Assembly (NCBI GenBank): GCA_026770585.1 | Contig: MU646509.1 | Coordinates: 577,392 to 589,016, forward strand | Source of the DNA: Baffinella frigidus | Taxonomy: Eukaryota; Cryptophyceae; Cryptomonadales; Baffinellaceae | Length of the DNA: 11,625 nucleotides | Reading direction: 5' to 3' | Shown: piece by piece, positions 6,104 through 11,625 of the stretch | Position numbering within the stretch: the stretch's first letter is position 1 | Layout of the letters: each line of letters starts with the position of its first letter | Notes under the pieces: generated by a model | Told to the model about the DNA's origin: nothing | The model's input: only the letters and a program-made list of their open reading frames with translations | Database searches by the model: none | Made by a program: the position numbers and the translations under genes

Positions 6104-6426
6104 GATCACGACGACTTCGATGAGATGAAGGGGGTTCGCCAAGTAAGGGTCGGTCGGAATTGGTCAGAATTCTCTGTGTCGAAACCGTCGAAACCTGCTA
6201 TAGCTCCAGGACCAGCCCCCGCGGCCGTGCTCACCACGGCGTTTCGGTCCATCGGACCAAGAAACGTTCGTGCTGCTGTATGACGTTCATTAAAGCTCCA
6301 TAAGCTCTATAATCCACAAGAGTGTACTTGCGTTTGGTTTGACATCTGAGGATCCTTGCTGGAGAAAATCCCCTATACGCTCCCTTTTCACACATCCAAA
6401 AAAATCGTCAGGACCTTATGCTGCAC
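6104..6426. other. Extra segment in duplication copy 1
   Basis: No gene recognised. Together with 6077-6103 this makes up about 350 bp bounded by CCATGG at 6071-6076 and 6427-6432. The paralog reads straight from GAGCTTCACCATTGATAAC into GAGCCTCATGAAGG. A third short copy of the GACATCTGAGG...ATCC...TGGAG block lies at 6338-6364, so part of the extra segment is itself a repeat of the module. Confidence 0.55.
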
Positions 6427-6513
6427 CCATGGATACCATGAGCCTCATAAAGGCTGACTTGGGTTCGGTGTGTGAGAGCATGGGAACCAGTTGGAATACC
6501 TTCACTCACCCCA
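6427..6513 (+). repeat. Segmental duplication, right module of copy 1
   Basis: GAGCCTCATAAAGGCTGACT, then GTGTGTG, GCATGGGA and a run ending TCACCCCA match 7303-7386 in order. A 75-codon frame (6339-6566) crosses it but needs a TTG start, and the paralog has a stop after GGCTGAC, so it is not called as a gene. Confidence 0.75.
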
Positions 6514-6611
6514 ACAGGACCACCCTTTATCCCTTCTACACGAGCATCTGCATGGAGAGTGTCTAAACGCGATCCGAAAGCAAAAATGCTTTCTCTGCAG
6601 TCCTTTCTACG

Positions 6612-6820
6612 GAAGGGCGTGGCGTTGGCATATGTTGGGCGGAATTAAAACCTAAACGACCTAAAGGACCTACGGAAGGGCGTGGAAGGGCGTGTCGTTG
6701 GCATATGTTGGGAGAAATTAAAACCTAAAGGACCTAAAGGACGTGGCGTTGGCATATGTTGGGCGGAATTAAAACCTAAAGTCGTTTATTAAAACCTAAA
6801 GTCGTTTCCTAAAGGACCTA
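6612..6820 (+). repeat. Tandem array of CATATGTTGGG units
   Basis: CGTTGGCATATGTTGGG occurs at 6623-6639, 6696-6712 and 6747-6763. Each is followed by AATTAAAACCTAAA and by one or more GGACCTAAA blocks. Unit spacing is 73 and 51 bp. Diverged relatives with GCTATGTTGGG and AAGGACCT blocks open the two duplication copies at 5938 and 6973, so the array and the duplication share one repeat lineage. Confidence 0.85.
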
Positions 6821-6823
6821 ACG

Positions 6824-6974
6824 TTCACTGCTAGCCAGGTTTTTTGCTAAAGTCAACCTCCCCTTGAAACTGTCCACTTAAGAATCTCGGACGCCATGGT
6901 GGCGTCCATTTTACTACACCTCTCTCCCATTTTTTCAAAGTTGACTAATACAAAATTCTCTGGCTAACAGTGAA
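6824..6974. mobile_element. 151-bp fold-back element
   Basis: TTCACTGCTAGCCAG (6824-6838) pairs with CTGGCTAACAGTGAA (6960-6974) with one mismatch. The next blocks also pair: AGTCAAC (6851-6857) with GTTGACT (6940-6946), and at the centre GGACGCCA with TGGCGTCC (6889-6907) around TGG. It ends exactly where duplication copy 2 begins. CCTTGAAACTGT (6862-6873) also occurs near 10022-10033. No target duplication is visible. Confidence 0.8.
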
Positions 6975-7294
6975 GTTGTGCTATGTTGGGAGCACTTAAA
7001 ACCTCAAGGACCTGAAGGACCCTGAGAAAGGACACCCAGACACCAAGCAATCTCACCATGTGACATCTTGTTTCGTCTGACATCTTTATCTCCGATAGAA
7101 TAGAAATATTCACTTTCTGCCACGTCTAAAGTTGATTATCATCCTGAAAATAAATAACTTTGGCGTGTCAAATCAAAAGTGGTTACAATTTCAAGGCAAT
7201 AATCAACTTTAGAGGAGGCAGAAAGTGAATATTTTTATTCGATATCGGAGATAAATCTGGGGTATCCGTGGTTGGAGCTCATGTGAGCTTCACC
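6973..7294 (+). repeat. Segmental duplication, copy 2 (carries an insertion)
   Basis: This is the paralog of 5938-6072 with scattered substitutions and small indels, plus the 171-bp element at 7085-7255. Without that element the two copies align over about 135-150 bp. Confidence 0.85.
7085..7255. mobile_element. 171-bp fold-back element with identifiable empty site
   Basis: TTTATCTCCGATA (7085-7097) and TATCGGAGATAAA (7243-7255) are exact inverses. Arms continue through ATATTCACTTTCTGCC and TCTAAAGTTGATTAT to a loop of about 57 bases at 7141-7197. The paralogous site at 6030-6040 reads GACATCTGAGG without the element; here GACATC precedes it and TCTGGGG follows it. The extra bases fit a TC target duplication of 2 bp. 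No protein is encoded. Confidence 0.9.
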
Positions 7295-7302
7295 ATTGAT
7301 AA

Positions 7303-7386
7303 CATTAGTGAGCCTCATGAAGGCTGACTAGGGGCTCTGGTGTGTGTGTCGGCATGGGAGCGATGTCCATACCTTTACACACCCCA
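7303..7386 (+). repeat. Segmental duplication, right module of copy 2
   Basis: Paralog of the right module at 6427-6513, aligned from GAGCCTCATGAAGGCTGACT to CACCCCA. Confidence 0.75.
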
Positions 7387-7603
7387 CTCGAGAAACGTAC
7401 CATAGCCGCTCGCCGCAAGCCTGTGCACTCGAGAGATACAGGGGTACCTCGCTCGTAAGAAACCGCACCCTCCCTGAGATCGTGGCTCTGCGATTGCGCT
7501 GAAAAGAACTTGATTTAGCCGCGCCCGACGGTGACCCTAGGAATTTATAAAACTGAATTTTAGGAGGGTGGAGAAGCAGGGCTTTGGCCTAGGGACATGA
7601 TCT
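7387..7603. other. Spacer with a solo fold-back end
   Basis: No gene seen. At 7435-7466 is GATACAGGGGTACCTCGCTC followed by GTAAGAAA, which matches the terminal arm of the fold-back element at 9776-9910. No mirrored arm follows, so it is a remnant or solo end. Confidence 0.6.
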
Positions 7604-7700
7604 TCCGCACCTTAATGTTAAAATCTGAGAGCACATTTGTGAAACACAATTGAAAGTTGGTAGACAAATGTGATCTCAGATTTTAACATTAAGTTGCGGA
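7604..7700. mobile_element. 97-bp fold-back element
   Basis: The arms 7604-7640 and 7664-7700 pair at 35 of 37 positions (TCCGC...TTAATGTTAAAATCTGAGA...CACATTTGT) around a 23-base loop. It is the smallest and one of the best conserved of the hairpin elements here. No target duplication is seen. Confidence 0.85.
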
Positions 7701-8181
7701 GGGACCTCAAAACGAGGGTTTGCGGAGATTCCCGGTCCCGAGGCGGGCCCGTCGGGCGCTCGATTGGGTGTAACTTTCGATCCCCAGGGCTCATTTCACT
7801 TTTCTCGACGGTTCTGGAATCCTCAAAACATCATCTTCCAATCCGCTCCATGAATCTGGGGCATCAGAGGCCCGAAAACATGGAGCTTATTTACTCAAAA
7901 TATGACTCCCCCCAAACCACCGCATTTTGGTTTGCACACTCTTTCCCCCCTCCTCGCCAAAACCTGGTTCCAGCTAAGACGCTCAGATTTCCAAGGCCTA
8001 CAACTTCGCGAGAGAAAGTTTTTTGAAGTAAGCTGGGGCAGAAAAGTTGGAGGCATCATAGTTCGTGACATTGGAGCCATTTTTGGATTTCCTGCTAAAT
8101 AACCTGTTTCTGAGTGTTTGTGCTTCTCAAGCCCTCAATTTTGGAGTTTTAAATCTGCGAACAAGCCGAATTTTAAAACGT
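7701..8181. other. Gene-free stretch, unrecognised open frame
   Basis: A plus-strand frame stays open from about 7670 to 8026, but its start codon is GTG inside the preceding fold-back element and no domain is recognisable. GC at third positions is not raised. A compact GC-rich block (CGAGGCGGGCCCGTCGGGCG, 7739-7758) is the only compositional feature. Confidence 0.4.
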
Positions 8182-8330
8182 CGCATACCCTGCTCTCTCT
8201 CTGTGCCATGCGATGGATCCCGCTCGTCGTCTCCTGCGCCTCGCTCTCCTGCTGCCACGCCGCCCCAGCAGGGCGCCACCAAGCCGCCTTCCTCGCCTCG
8301 TCCACTAAGCTCCCGTGGCACACCGGGCGG
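8182..8330 (+). repeat. 149-bp repeat, copy 1
   Basis: This matches 9433-9590 in inverted orientation with few substitutions and one 9-base gap just after the ATG at 8208. It covers the first 41 codons of the open frame at 8208-8528. Near 8308 the reverse strand reads GAGCTTAGTGG, where the other copy reads GAGGTGAGTGG, so a splice-donor-like site is present in only one copy. Confidence 0.85.
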
Positions 8331-8528
8331 CTGGACGCATGCAGGACGAGGCCGCTCTTGATGGGGTCCCCACGATCGTCGCAGTCCCCGCGGGGCGCGG
8401 CGGCGGCACCGGGCAAGGTGGATCCTGCGAGCGGAGGCAAAGGAGGGGCGGCGGCGCCCGCGCTGCTCGCCAGCCAGCTGCGGCACATCACCGGTTTCCT
8501 GACGGCGCAGCTGGCTGCTAATCTGTGA
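8208..8528 (+). CDS. Putative secreted or membrane-targeted protein, first exon or short gene
   Basis: The 106-codon frame begins with ATG. Residues 1-18 read MRWIPLVVSCASLSCCHA, a short basic start then a hydrophobic run ending in an A-x-A-like site, as in a signal peptide. The rest is rich in Ala, Gly, Pro and Ser, with LLASQLRHITGFLTAQLAANL-like amphipathic sequence at the end. By hand count about 83% of third positions are G or C, higher than in the overlapping frames. The stop lies inside CTGTGAGC, so it could also be a splice donor at 8525, with CT-rich tracts and CCACAG ending at 8666. The family is not recognised. A second copy of its first third exists at 9433-9590 on the other strand. 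Confidence 0.4.
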   Translation: MRWIPLVVSCASLSCCHAAPAGRHQAAFLASSTKLPWHTGRLDACRTRPLLMGSPRSSQSPRGAAAAPGKVDPASGGKGGAAAPALLASQLRHITGFLTAQLAANL

Positions 8529-8666
8529 GCCACCAACCTGTTACCTCTCCAGCCTCTCTCTCTCCCGACCGTCCAGCCTAGTTTCCTTTGTCGCCTGATG
8601 CTCATCCCTCTCCCTTCTCTCAGTGTGCCTTTATTGACCCCCCTCTCTCTCTCTCTCCCTCCACAG
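8525..8666 (+). other. Candidate intron
   Basis: GTGAGC opens and a long CT tract followed by CCACAG closes the interval; alternative acceptors are GTCCAG near 8576 and CTCTCAG near 8624. Joining the frame at 8524 to 8667 gives a stop after about 22 codons, so the downstream exon is not identified. Confidence 0.3.
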
Positions 8667-8678
8667 AAGCGCAGGCGG

Positions 8679-8714
8679 TTTAGGGTTCAGAGTTCAGAGT
8701 ATAGGGTTGAGAGG
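8679..8714 (+). repeat. Short telomere-like tract
   Basis: TTTAGGGTTCAGAG and ATAGGGTTGAGAGG follow the candidate acceptor at 8666. The sense is opposite to that of the large array at 8939-9350. An unrecognised plus-strand frame (8598-9005) spans both and ends in translated telomere repeat. Confidence 0.7.
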
Positions 8715-8874
8715 TTCATACGCGCGCTCCTAGGTCCTGCATCCCTCCGTGAAGCCCGCGCTCTCGCCCTTGTGTGTGGCCTTGATCGCTCCCTTCCTCC
8801 TCGGCAGTCTATCCAACGACTTGCGGTGGGGAGGGATGTATGGTGGGAGGTGTTGGCGGGGTTGGTGTTGGGGG

Positions 8875-8959
8875 GTGGGAGGTCTCTCTCCGGGGCTGTC
8901 TCTCAGCTAAGGAGCTGCTCTGGACAGCGTCTGCTCTCAGAACCCTTAACGCTGAACCC
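8875..8959 (+). repeat. 85-bp repeat, copy 1 (adjoins telomere-like array)
   Basis: Identical to 11250-11334 except at one base (A8926 against C11301). It contains CAGCTAAGGAGCTG, a small hairpin, and ends in AACCCTTAACGCTGAACCC, which here continues directly into CCCTAAA repeats. Such near identity next to telomeric sequence suggests a subtelomeric unit. Confidence 0.95.
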
Positions 8960-9350
8960 TAAACCCTACACCCATGAACCCTCAACTCTGAACCCTAAAC
9001 CCTAAACCCTAAACCCTAAACCCTAAACCGTGAACCCCAACCCCTCAATACTAAAACCTAAACCCTAAACCCTAAACCCTGAACCCTAAACCCTAAACCC
9101 TAAACCCTAAACCCTAAACCCCACCCCCCAAACCCTAAATACTAAACCCCAAACCCCAACCCCAAACCCCAAACCCTGAATCCTAAACCCTAAACCCCAA
9201 ACCCCAACCCCTCAACACTAATATCCAAACCCTAAACCCCCAACTCTAAAGTTTCAACACTAAACACCAAACCCTGAACCCTAAACCCTAAACCCTAAAC
9301 CCTCAACCCCGAATCCTGAACCCTAAACCCTAAACCCTAAACCGTAAGCC
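8939..9350 (-). repeat. Large interstitial telomere-like array
   Basis: About 410 bp of CCCTAAA units, several in perfect tandem runs (for example around 9001-9026 and 9085-9120), with variants CCCTGAA, CCCCAAA, CCCTCAA and CACTAAA. The 7-bp CCCTAAA core is the plant and dinoflagellate telomere unit. It is far from either window edge and ends close to the candidate exon at 9361. Confidence 0.95.
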
Positions 9351-9360
9351 CCACACGCAG

Positions 9361-9453
9361 GCCGGCGACACGGTGGTGAGCGAGGACGGGCAGGTCCTGC
9401 CGGGCAGGAGGTGCGCGGCCTCACCCTCGACTCCGCCCGGTGTGCCACGGGAG
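9361..9453 (+). CDS. Candidate exon of an unrecognised protein
   Basis: ACACGCAG ends at 9360 as a possible acceptor, and GAG then GTGAGT at 9451-9459 is a strong donor match. The interval is 93 bp, 31 codons, open, starting AGDTVVSEDGQVLPG and continuing Pro/Ser rich; nearly all third positions are G or C. The frame continues open past the donor to 9675. The upstream intron would contain the telomere-like array. The last 21 bases are shared with the 158-bp repeat. No family is recognised, and the frame could be an accident of GC content. Confidence 0.35.
9411..9437 (+). repeat. 27-bp direct repeat, left copy
   Basis: GTGCGCGGCCTCACCCTCGA and the next seven bases recur at 9584-9610 with two differences. 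The pair brackets the 158-bp repeat copy at 9433-9590, with small overlaps at each edge. Confidence 0.85.
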
Positions 9454-9590
9454 GTGAGTGGACGAGGCGAGGAAGGCGGCTTGGTGGCGCCCTGCTGGGG
9501 CGGCGTGCCAGGAGGACAGCGAGGCGCAGGAGACGACGAGCGGGATCCATCGCCCGCGGAGCATGGCACAGAGAGAGAGCAGGGTGTGCG
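9433..9590 (-). repeat. 158-bp repeat, copy 2 (inverted)
   Basis: Read on the minus strand this repeats 8182-8330 with an extra 9 bases (CTCCGCGGG) after ATG. The corresponding protein start would be MLRGRWIPLVVSC, in frame with copy 1. The matching frame stops soon after the repeat ends. It is therefore a fragment, a second first exon, or a mobile intron-like piece. Confidence 0.85.
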
Positions 9591-9610
9591 GCCTCACCCT
9601 CGACTCTGCC
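9584..9610 (+). repeat. 27-bp direct repeat, right copy
   Basis: Partner of 9411-9437, 173 bp away, matching at 25 of 27 positions. Confidence 0.85.
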
Positions 9611-9652
9611 TCGAATCCCAGGTCTGCCAATCCGCGCCGCCTTACCATGTTG

Positions 9653-9780
9653 CAGCTCTGCCTCATGCGGGTTGATCGATCGCTTTCACGCCAAAAGTTG
9701 ACGGATTTGTACGGCACACCAGGGAAATCAACTCCCGATCTCCTCATTTTGAGGAGCTCATATTAAGTTAGGCAGATCTA
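9653..9780 (-). mobile_element. Diverged CTAGCTCTG-family element, inverted
   Basis: Ends CAGCTCTGCCTCA and TTAGGCAGATCTA are decayed versions of the family ends. The interior CGCTTTCACGCCAAAAGTTG, then CAGGGAAATCAACT, follows the reverse complement of 3969-4107 in order. No target duplication survives. Its right end overlaps the left end of the next fold-back element. Confidence 0.7.
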
Positions 9781-9910
9781 CAGGCGTACCTCGCTCATAA
9801 AAAAACGCCCCCCCCCCACCCCCCTAGGACCATCATAGGGCCCGAGGCATAGGTCTACTGTAGGGTCCTAGGGGGTGGCGTTTTCTTATGAGCGAGGTAC
9901 CCCAGTAGAT
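9776..9910. mobile_element. 135-bp fold-back element with GTACCTCGCTC arms
   Basis: ATCTAC (9776-9781) and GTAGAT (9905-9910) open arms that share GTACCTCGCTCATAA and then GTTTT/AAAAC and CGCC with a C/G homopolymer. The inner block CCTAGGACC pairs with GGTCCTAGG (9824-9831, 9864-9871). A solo arm of the same family is at 7435-7466. C runs at 9808-9825 make the left arm longer than the right. Confidence 0.8.
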
Positions 9911-10163
9911 GTTACCCTACAAATCCCCCGACGTCAGCACCAGCGTGCTCAGCAAACACGCCACGCCTTTTTAGCAAGCCACGCCCTTTGAAATATGGGG
10001 ACTGAAATGTGGGAACCTCTCCTTGAAACTGTATCGGAAATTAGCGGGGGCTAACCCCAGCAGGATTGCAACACCGACGGGCGCTGTGGGTGCAGGTGTC
10101 GGCCGACAGCCGTTGCTATTTCCTGGTTGCGGGAGACACCACAGATCCAGAGTAAGTAAAGCA
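9911..10163. other. Spacer with GCCACGCC repeats
   Basis: No gene seen. GCCACGCC followed by TTT occurs twice at 9959-9993. TGTCGGCCGACA at 10097-10108 is a perfect 12-base palindrome. CTCTCCTTGAAACTGT (10018-10033) nearly matches a stretch inside the fold-back element at 6824-6974. Confidence 0.45.
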
Positions 10164-10402
10164 TATTGTAGAAATGGGCTCCGCGCGGATTCAAGGTCAG
10201 GTCAGGAAAAACGTCTTTTCGAGAAAAAAACGTCGAAAACGAACTTTTATGCTATCTTAGGCATGGGCAAGATGCCCAAAATAGAATCAACCACCCTCAA
10301 GATAGCACAACAGTTCATTTTCGACGATTTTTTCTCAAAAAGACGTTCCTGACCTCCTCACCTCACGTTTTAGAAATCCGCGCGGAGCCCATTTCTACAA
10401 TA
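10164..10402. mobile_element. 239-bp fold-back element with perfect 28-bp ends
   Basis: The terminal 28 bases, starting TATTGTAGAAATGGGCTCCG, are exact inverses at 10164-10191 and 10375-10402. Arms of about 100 bp continue with indels through GGTCAGGAA, ACGTCTTTT, CGTCGAAAA and TGCTATCTT (10250-10258 with 10299-10307), leaving a 40-base loop that itself has a GGGCA/TGCCC hairpin. It is the longest fold-back element here. The 109-codon frame across it is a translation of the repeat. No target duplication is seen. Confidence 0.9.
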
Positions 10403-10455
10403 CGGTGTCCACGTGAGGTTAGACAGCATCGTGCGCTTCCTCGGTGAAAGCTGAG

Positions 10456-10576
10456 CCTAAACCCCAAACTCTCAACCCTCAACCCTCAACCCTCGACCCT
10501 CAACCCTCTCAACCCTCTCAAACCTAACCCCTAATCCCTAACCCCACCAAACCCTCTCAACCCTGAACCCTAAACA
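10456..10576 (-). repeat. C-rich telomere-like tract
   Basis: Mixed CCCTCAA, CTCTCAA, CCCTAA and CCCTAAA units, more decayed than the array at 8939-9350 and in the same sense. Confidence 0.85.
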
Positions 10577-10850
10577 CACGGCGTCGCCATTGCCTCCACC
10601 AGTTGCGTCGTGTGCTTCCACAGTGGCCGCAACTGCGCTCCGGCACCAAAACTCACACGCATTTCCTCGTGCCGATGCCCCTAGCAGAAACACGCGCGCT
10701 CCGACACTATACCGCGGAGTTCCCCGCTCCGACACTGCCACACGCCCCTGGGGTGGTCCTACGCTCCTCGGGCTAGCCCTACAGCAGGACCCTTACGGCG
10801 GTGCGTGTCATTAATATCGAGTAGCCTCTGTAACCCCCCCCCTTGCCGAC
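10577..10850. other. GC-rich stretch with degenerate units, no gene recognised
   Basis: Open frames of 67 and 74 codons on opposite strands overlap and have no motif. AACACGCGCGCTCCGACACT (10690-10709) is the first member of the unit family that continues to the right edge. Confidence 0.45.
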
Positions 10851-10879
10851 AAGGAACACGCGCGCGCCAGCGCTGAGTG

Positions 10880-10896
10880 CCAGTGCCTGGCACTGG
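10880..10896. repeat. Perfect 17-base palindrome
   Basis: CCAGTGCC and GGCACTGG flank a single T. It lies just outside the next hairpin. Confidence 0.85.
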
Positions 10897-10903
10897 TCGG
10901 ACT

Positions 10904-10937
10904 GAGTCAGGAACACGGGTGCTCGTGTTCCTGACTC
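10904..10937. repeat. Perfect 14-bp hairpin
   Basis: GAGTCAGGAACACG (10904-10917) pairs with CGTGTTCCTGACTC (10924-10937) around GGTGCT. Its right arm ends five bases before the TTATCC element. Confidence 0.9.
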
Positions 10938-10942
10938 TGTCT

Positions 10943-11082
10943 TTATCCGGGGAAACCTATTGTTCTTTAGTTTGATGGCAAGGAAAATTACTACATAAAT
11001 GCTTTAATATTACTAATAAGAACGAATTGTGTAGTAATTTTCCTTGCCATCAAACTAAAGAACAATAGGGTTTCCCGGATAA
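10943..11082. mobile_element. TTATCCGGGG fold-back element, copy 2
   Basis: Shares the ends TTATCCGGGGAAACCTAT, the TGATGGCAA block, GTGTAGTAATTTT and the loop ATTACTAATAAGAAC with 4119-4259. The arms here pair better than in copy 1. Flanks GTCT (10939-10942) and GTCC (11083-11086) match at three of four positions, consistent with an ageing 4-bp duplication. Confidence 0.85.
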
Positions 11083-11225
11083 GTCCGACTGACGCGCTCC
11101 GTACCCCTTGCAGGCAAGCGCGGCAGCAAGGCGCATATCCTTGTGTCGAGGCCCCTGGTAGGAACACGAGCGCTCCAGCAGTGACTGACGCGCACCCCCC
11201 CCCCTGTCAAGCAAGCGCGGAACCA

Positions 11226-11245
11226 AGGCGCGCGTCCGCATGGCG
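11226..11245 (+). repeat. 20-bp direct repeat left of the 85-bp copy
   Basis: AGGCGCGCGTCCGCATGGCG recurs at 11336-11355 with one difference; together they bracket the 85-bp repeat copy. Confidence 0.85.
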
Positions 11246-11249
11246 CCAC

Positions 11250-11334
11250 GTGGGAGGTCTCTCTCCGGGGCTGTCTCTCAGCTAAGGAGCTGCTCTGGAC
11301 CGCGTCTGCTCTCAGAACCCTTAACGCTGAACCC
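11250..11334 (+). repeat. 85-bp repeat, copy 2
   Basis: 84 of 85 bases match 8875-8959. Here the telomere-like tail stops at GAACCC and the next bases are the 20-bp direct repeat, not CCCTAAA. Confidence 0.95.
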
Positions 11335-11335
11335 G

Positions 11336-11355
11336 AGGCGCGCGTCCGCGTGGCG
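11336..11355 (+). repeat. 20-bp direct repeat right of the 85-bp copy
   Basis: AGGCGCGCGTCCGCGTGGCG; partner of 11226-11245. Confidence 0.85.
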
Positions 11356-11547
11356 ATGCCCCCACGCAGGGCTGGAGAGGGGGGTATTTCGTCATTTTTT
11401 TGAGGGGAAACGGTACTCAAAAGTCGATTTTGAGAAGAAAACGGCTCCATGGGCGCCCCAATGGCTCCAAGGGCGCTCCTGGAATACCCCCACGTAGCGC
11501 CCTGTGTCCCCCCCCCCGGGAGGACCACGCGCGCTCCGGCACTAACG

Positions 11548-11625
11548 CCCCCCCCCCCCCCCCCCCCCCCCTTAACCCTACGGTCAAACCATTAGCCCTA
11601 ACCCCCCCCCCCCCCCCCCCCCCCC
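11548..11625. repeat. C24 homopolymers around a short telomere-like patch
   Basis: Twenty-four C at 11548-11571 and again at 11602-11625, separated by TTAACCCTA and ATTAGCCCTAA. The run reaches the last base, so its true length is unknown and it may be an assembly or sequencing end effect. Confidence 0.7.

Larger units (their letters stand above)
10851..11540 (+). repeat. Degenerate family of GGAACACGCGCGCTCC units
   Basis: Related units occur at about 10852-10880, 11088-11140, 11159-11245 and 11519-11547: (A)GGAACACG(C/A)GCGCTCC, a GCACT or GACTGACGCGC block, a C run, then GCAAGCGCGG and AAGGCGC. The units are interrupted by the TTATCC element (10943-11082) and the 85-bp repeat (11250-11334). 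Spacing is irregular and no coding frame follows the units. Confidence 0.6.

Noticed and set aside
6339-6566. 75-codon frame across the duplication module
   Set aside because: Needs a TTG start and its paralog at 7303-7386 carries a stop after GGCTGAC, so the frame is not conserved.
7670-8026. 118-codon plus-strand open frame
   Set aside because: GTG start within a fold-back element, no motif recognised, no coding-like third-position bias.
10023-10352. 109-codon plus-strand open frame
   Set aside because: It lies almost wholly inside the 10164-10402 fold-back element, whose arms it translates; no domain or splice support.
1-11625. tRNA, rRNA, CRISPR arrays and bacterial-type operons
   Set aside because: No cloverleaf, conserved rRNA block, regular spacer array or ribosome-binding pattern was seen on either strand by eye.

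Overview
This window looks like nuclear DNA from a microbial eukaryote, most likely a dinoflagellate (Symbiodiniaceae-like). The reasons are: abundant degenerate plant-type telomere-like repeats (TTTAGGG/CCCTAAA with GGGTTCAGG and GGGTTGAGG variants), many short non-coding fold-back (MITE-like) elements, GC-rich candidate exons bounded by GT...AG, and a MORN-repeat coding segment, a protein class common in dinoflagellates. The assignment is an inference; no marker gene fixes the taxon. There is no bacterial-style gene organisation, rRNA, tRNA or CRISPR that I can see.

Layout. 1-80: G-rich telomere-like repeat. 220-1110: three hairpin-forming elements. 1168-1305 and 2457-2594: two copies of one 138-bp repeat in opposite orientation, with a separate 181-bp fold-back element at 1883-2063 and a C-rich telomere-like tract at 2321-2412. 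2793-3000: a 61-bp direct duplication. 3196-3288: telomere-like tract. 3467-4640: a cluster of fold-back elements, two with 5-bp target-site duplications and one with a 4-bp duplication. 4886-5024: a large, nearly loopless palindrome. 5058-5720: the best gene evidence, three minus-strand exons of a MORN-repeat protein with phase-0 introns. 5894-7386: a segmental duplication with a tandem array and two fold-back elements; one copy carries a 171-bp element and the other is an empty site. 8182-8528: GC-rich open frame with a signal-peptide-like start. 8679-9350: an 85-bp repeat leading into a 400-bp telomere-like array. 9361-9453: candidate exon. 9433-9590: inverted second copy of the 8182-8330 segment. 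9653-10402: three more fold-back elements. 10456-10576: telomere-like tract. 10690-11540: a family of GGAACACGCGCGCTCC-type degenerate units, interrupted by a second copy of the TTATCC element and a second copy of the 85-bp repeat. The window ends in two 24-base C runs.

What is functional. Only the MORN exons have protein-family support; the GC-rich frames at 8208-8528 and 9361-9453 are plausible but unrecognised. Everything else I can support is repeat biology: by my count about sixteen fold-back or inverted-repeat elements cover roughly a fifth of the window, several of them in intron or intergenic sequence. Most open frames here are translations of those palindromes and are not listed as genes.
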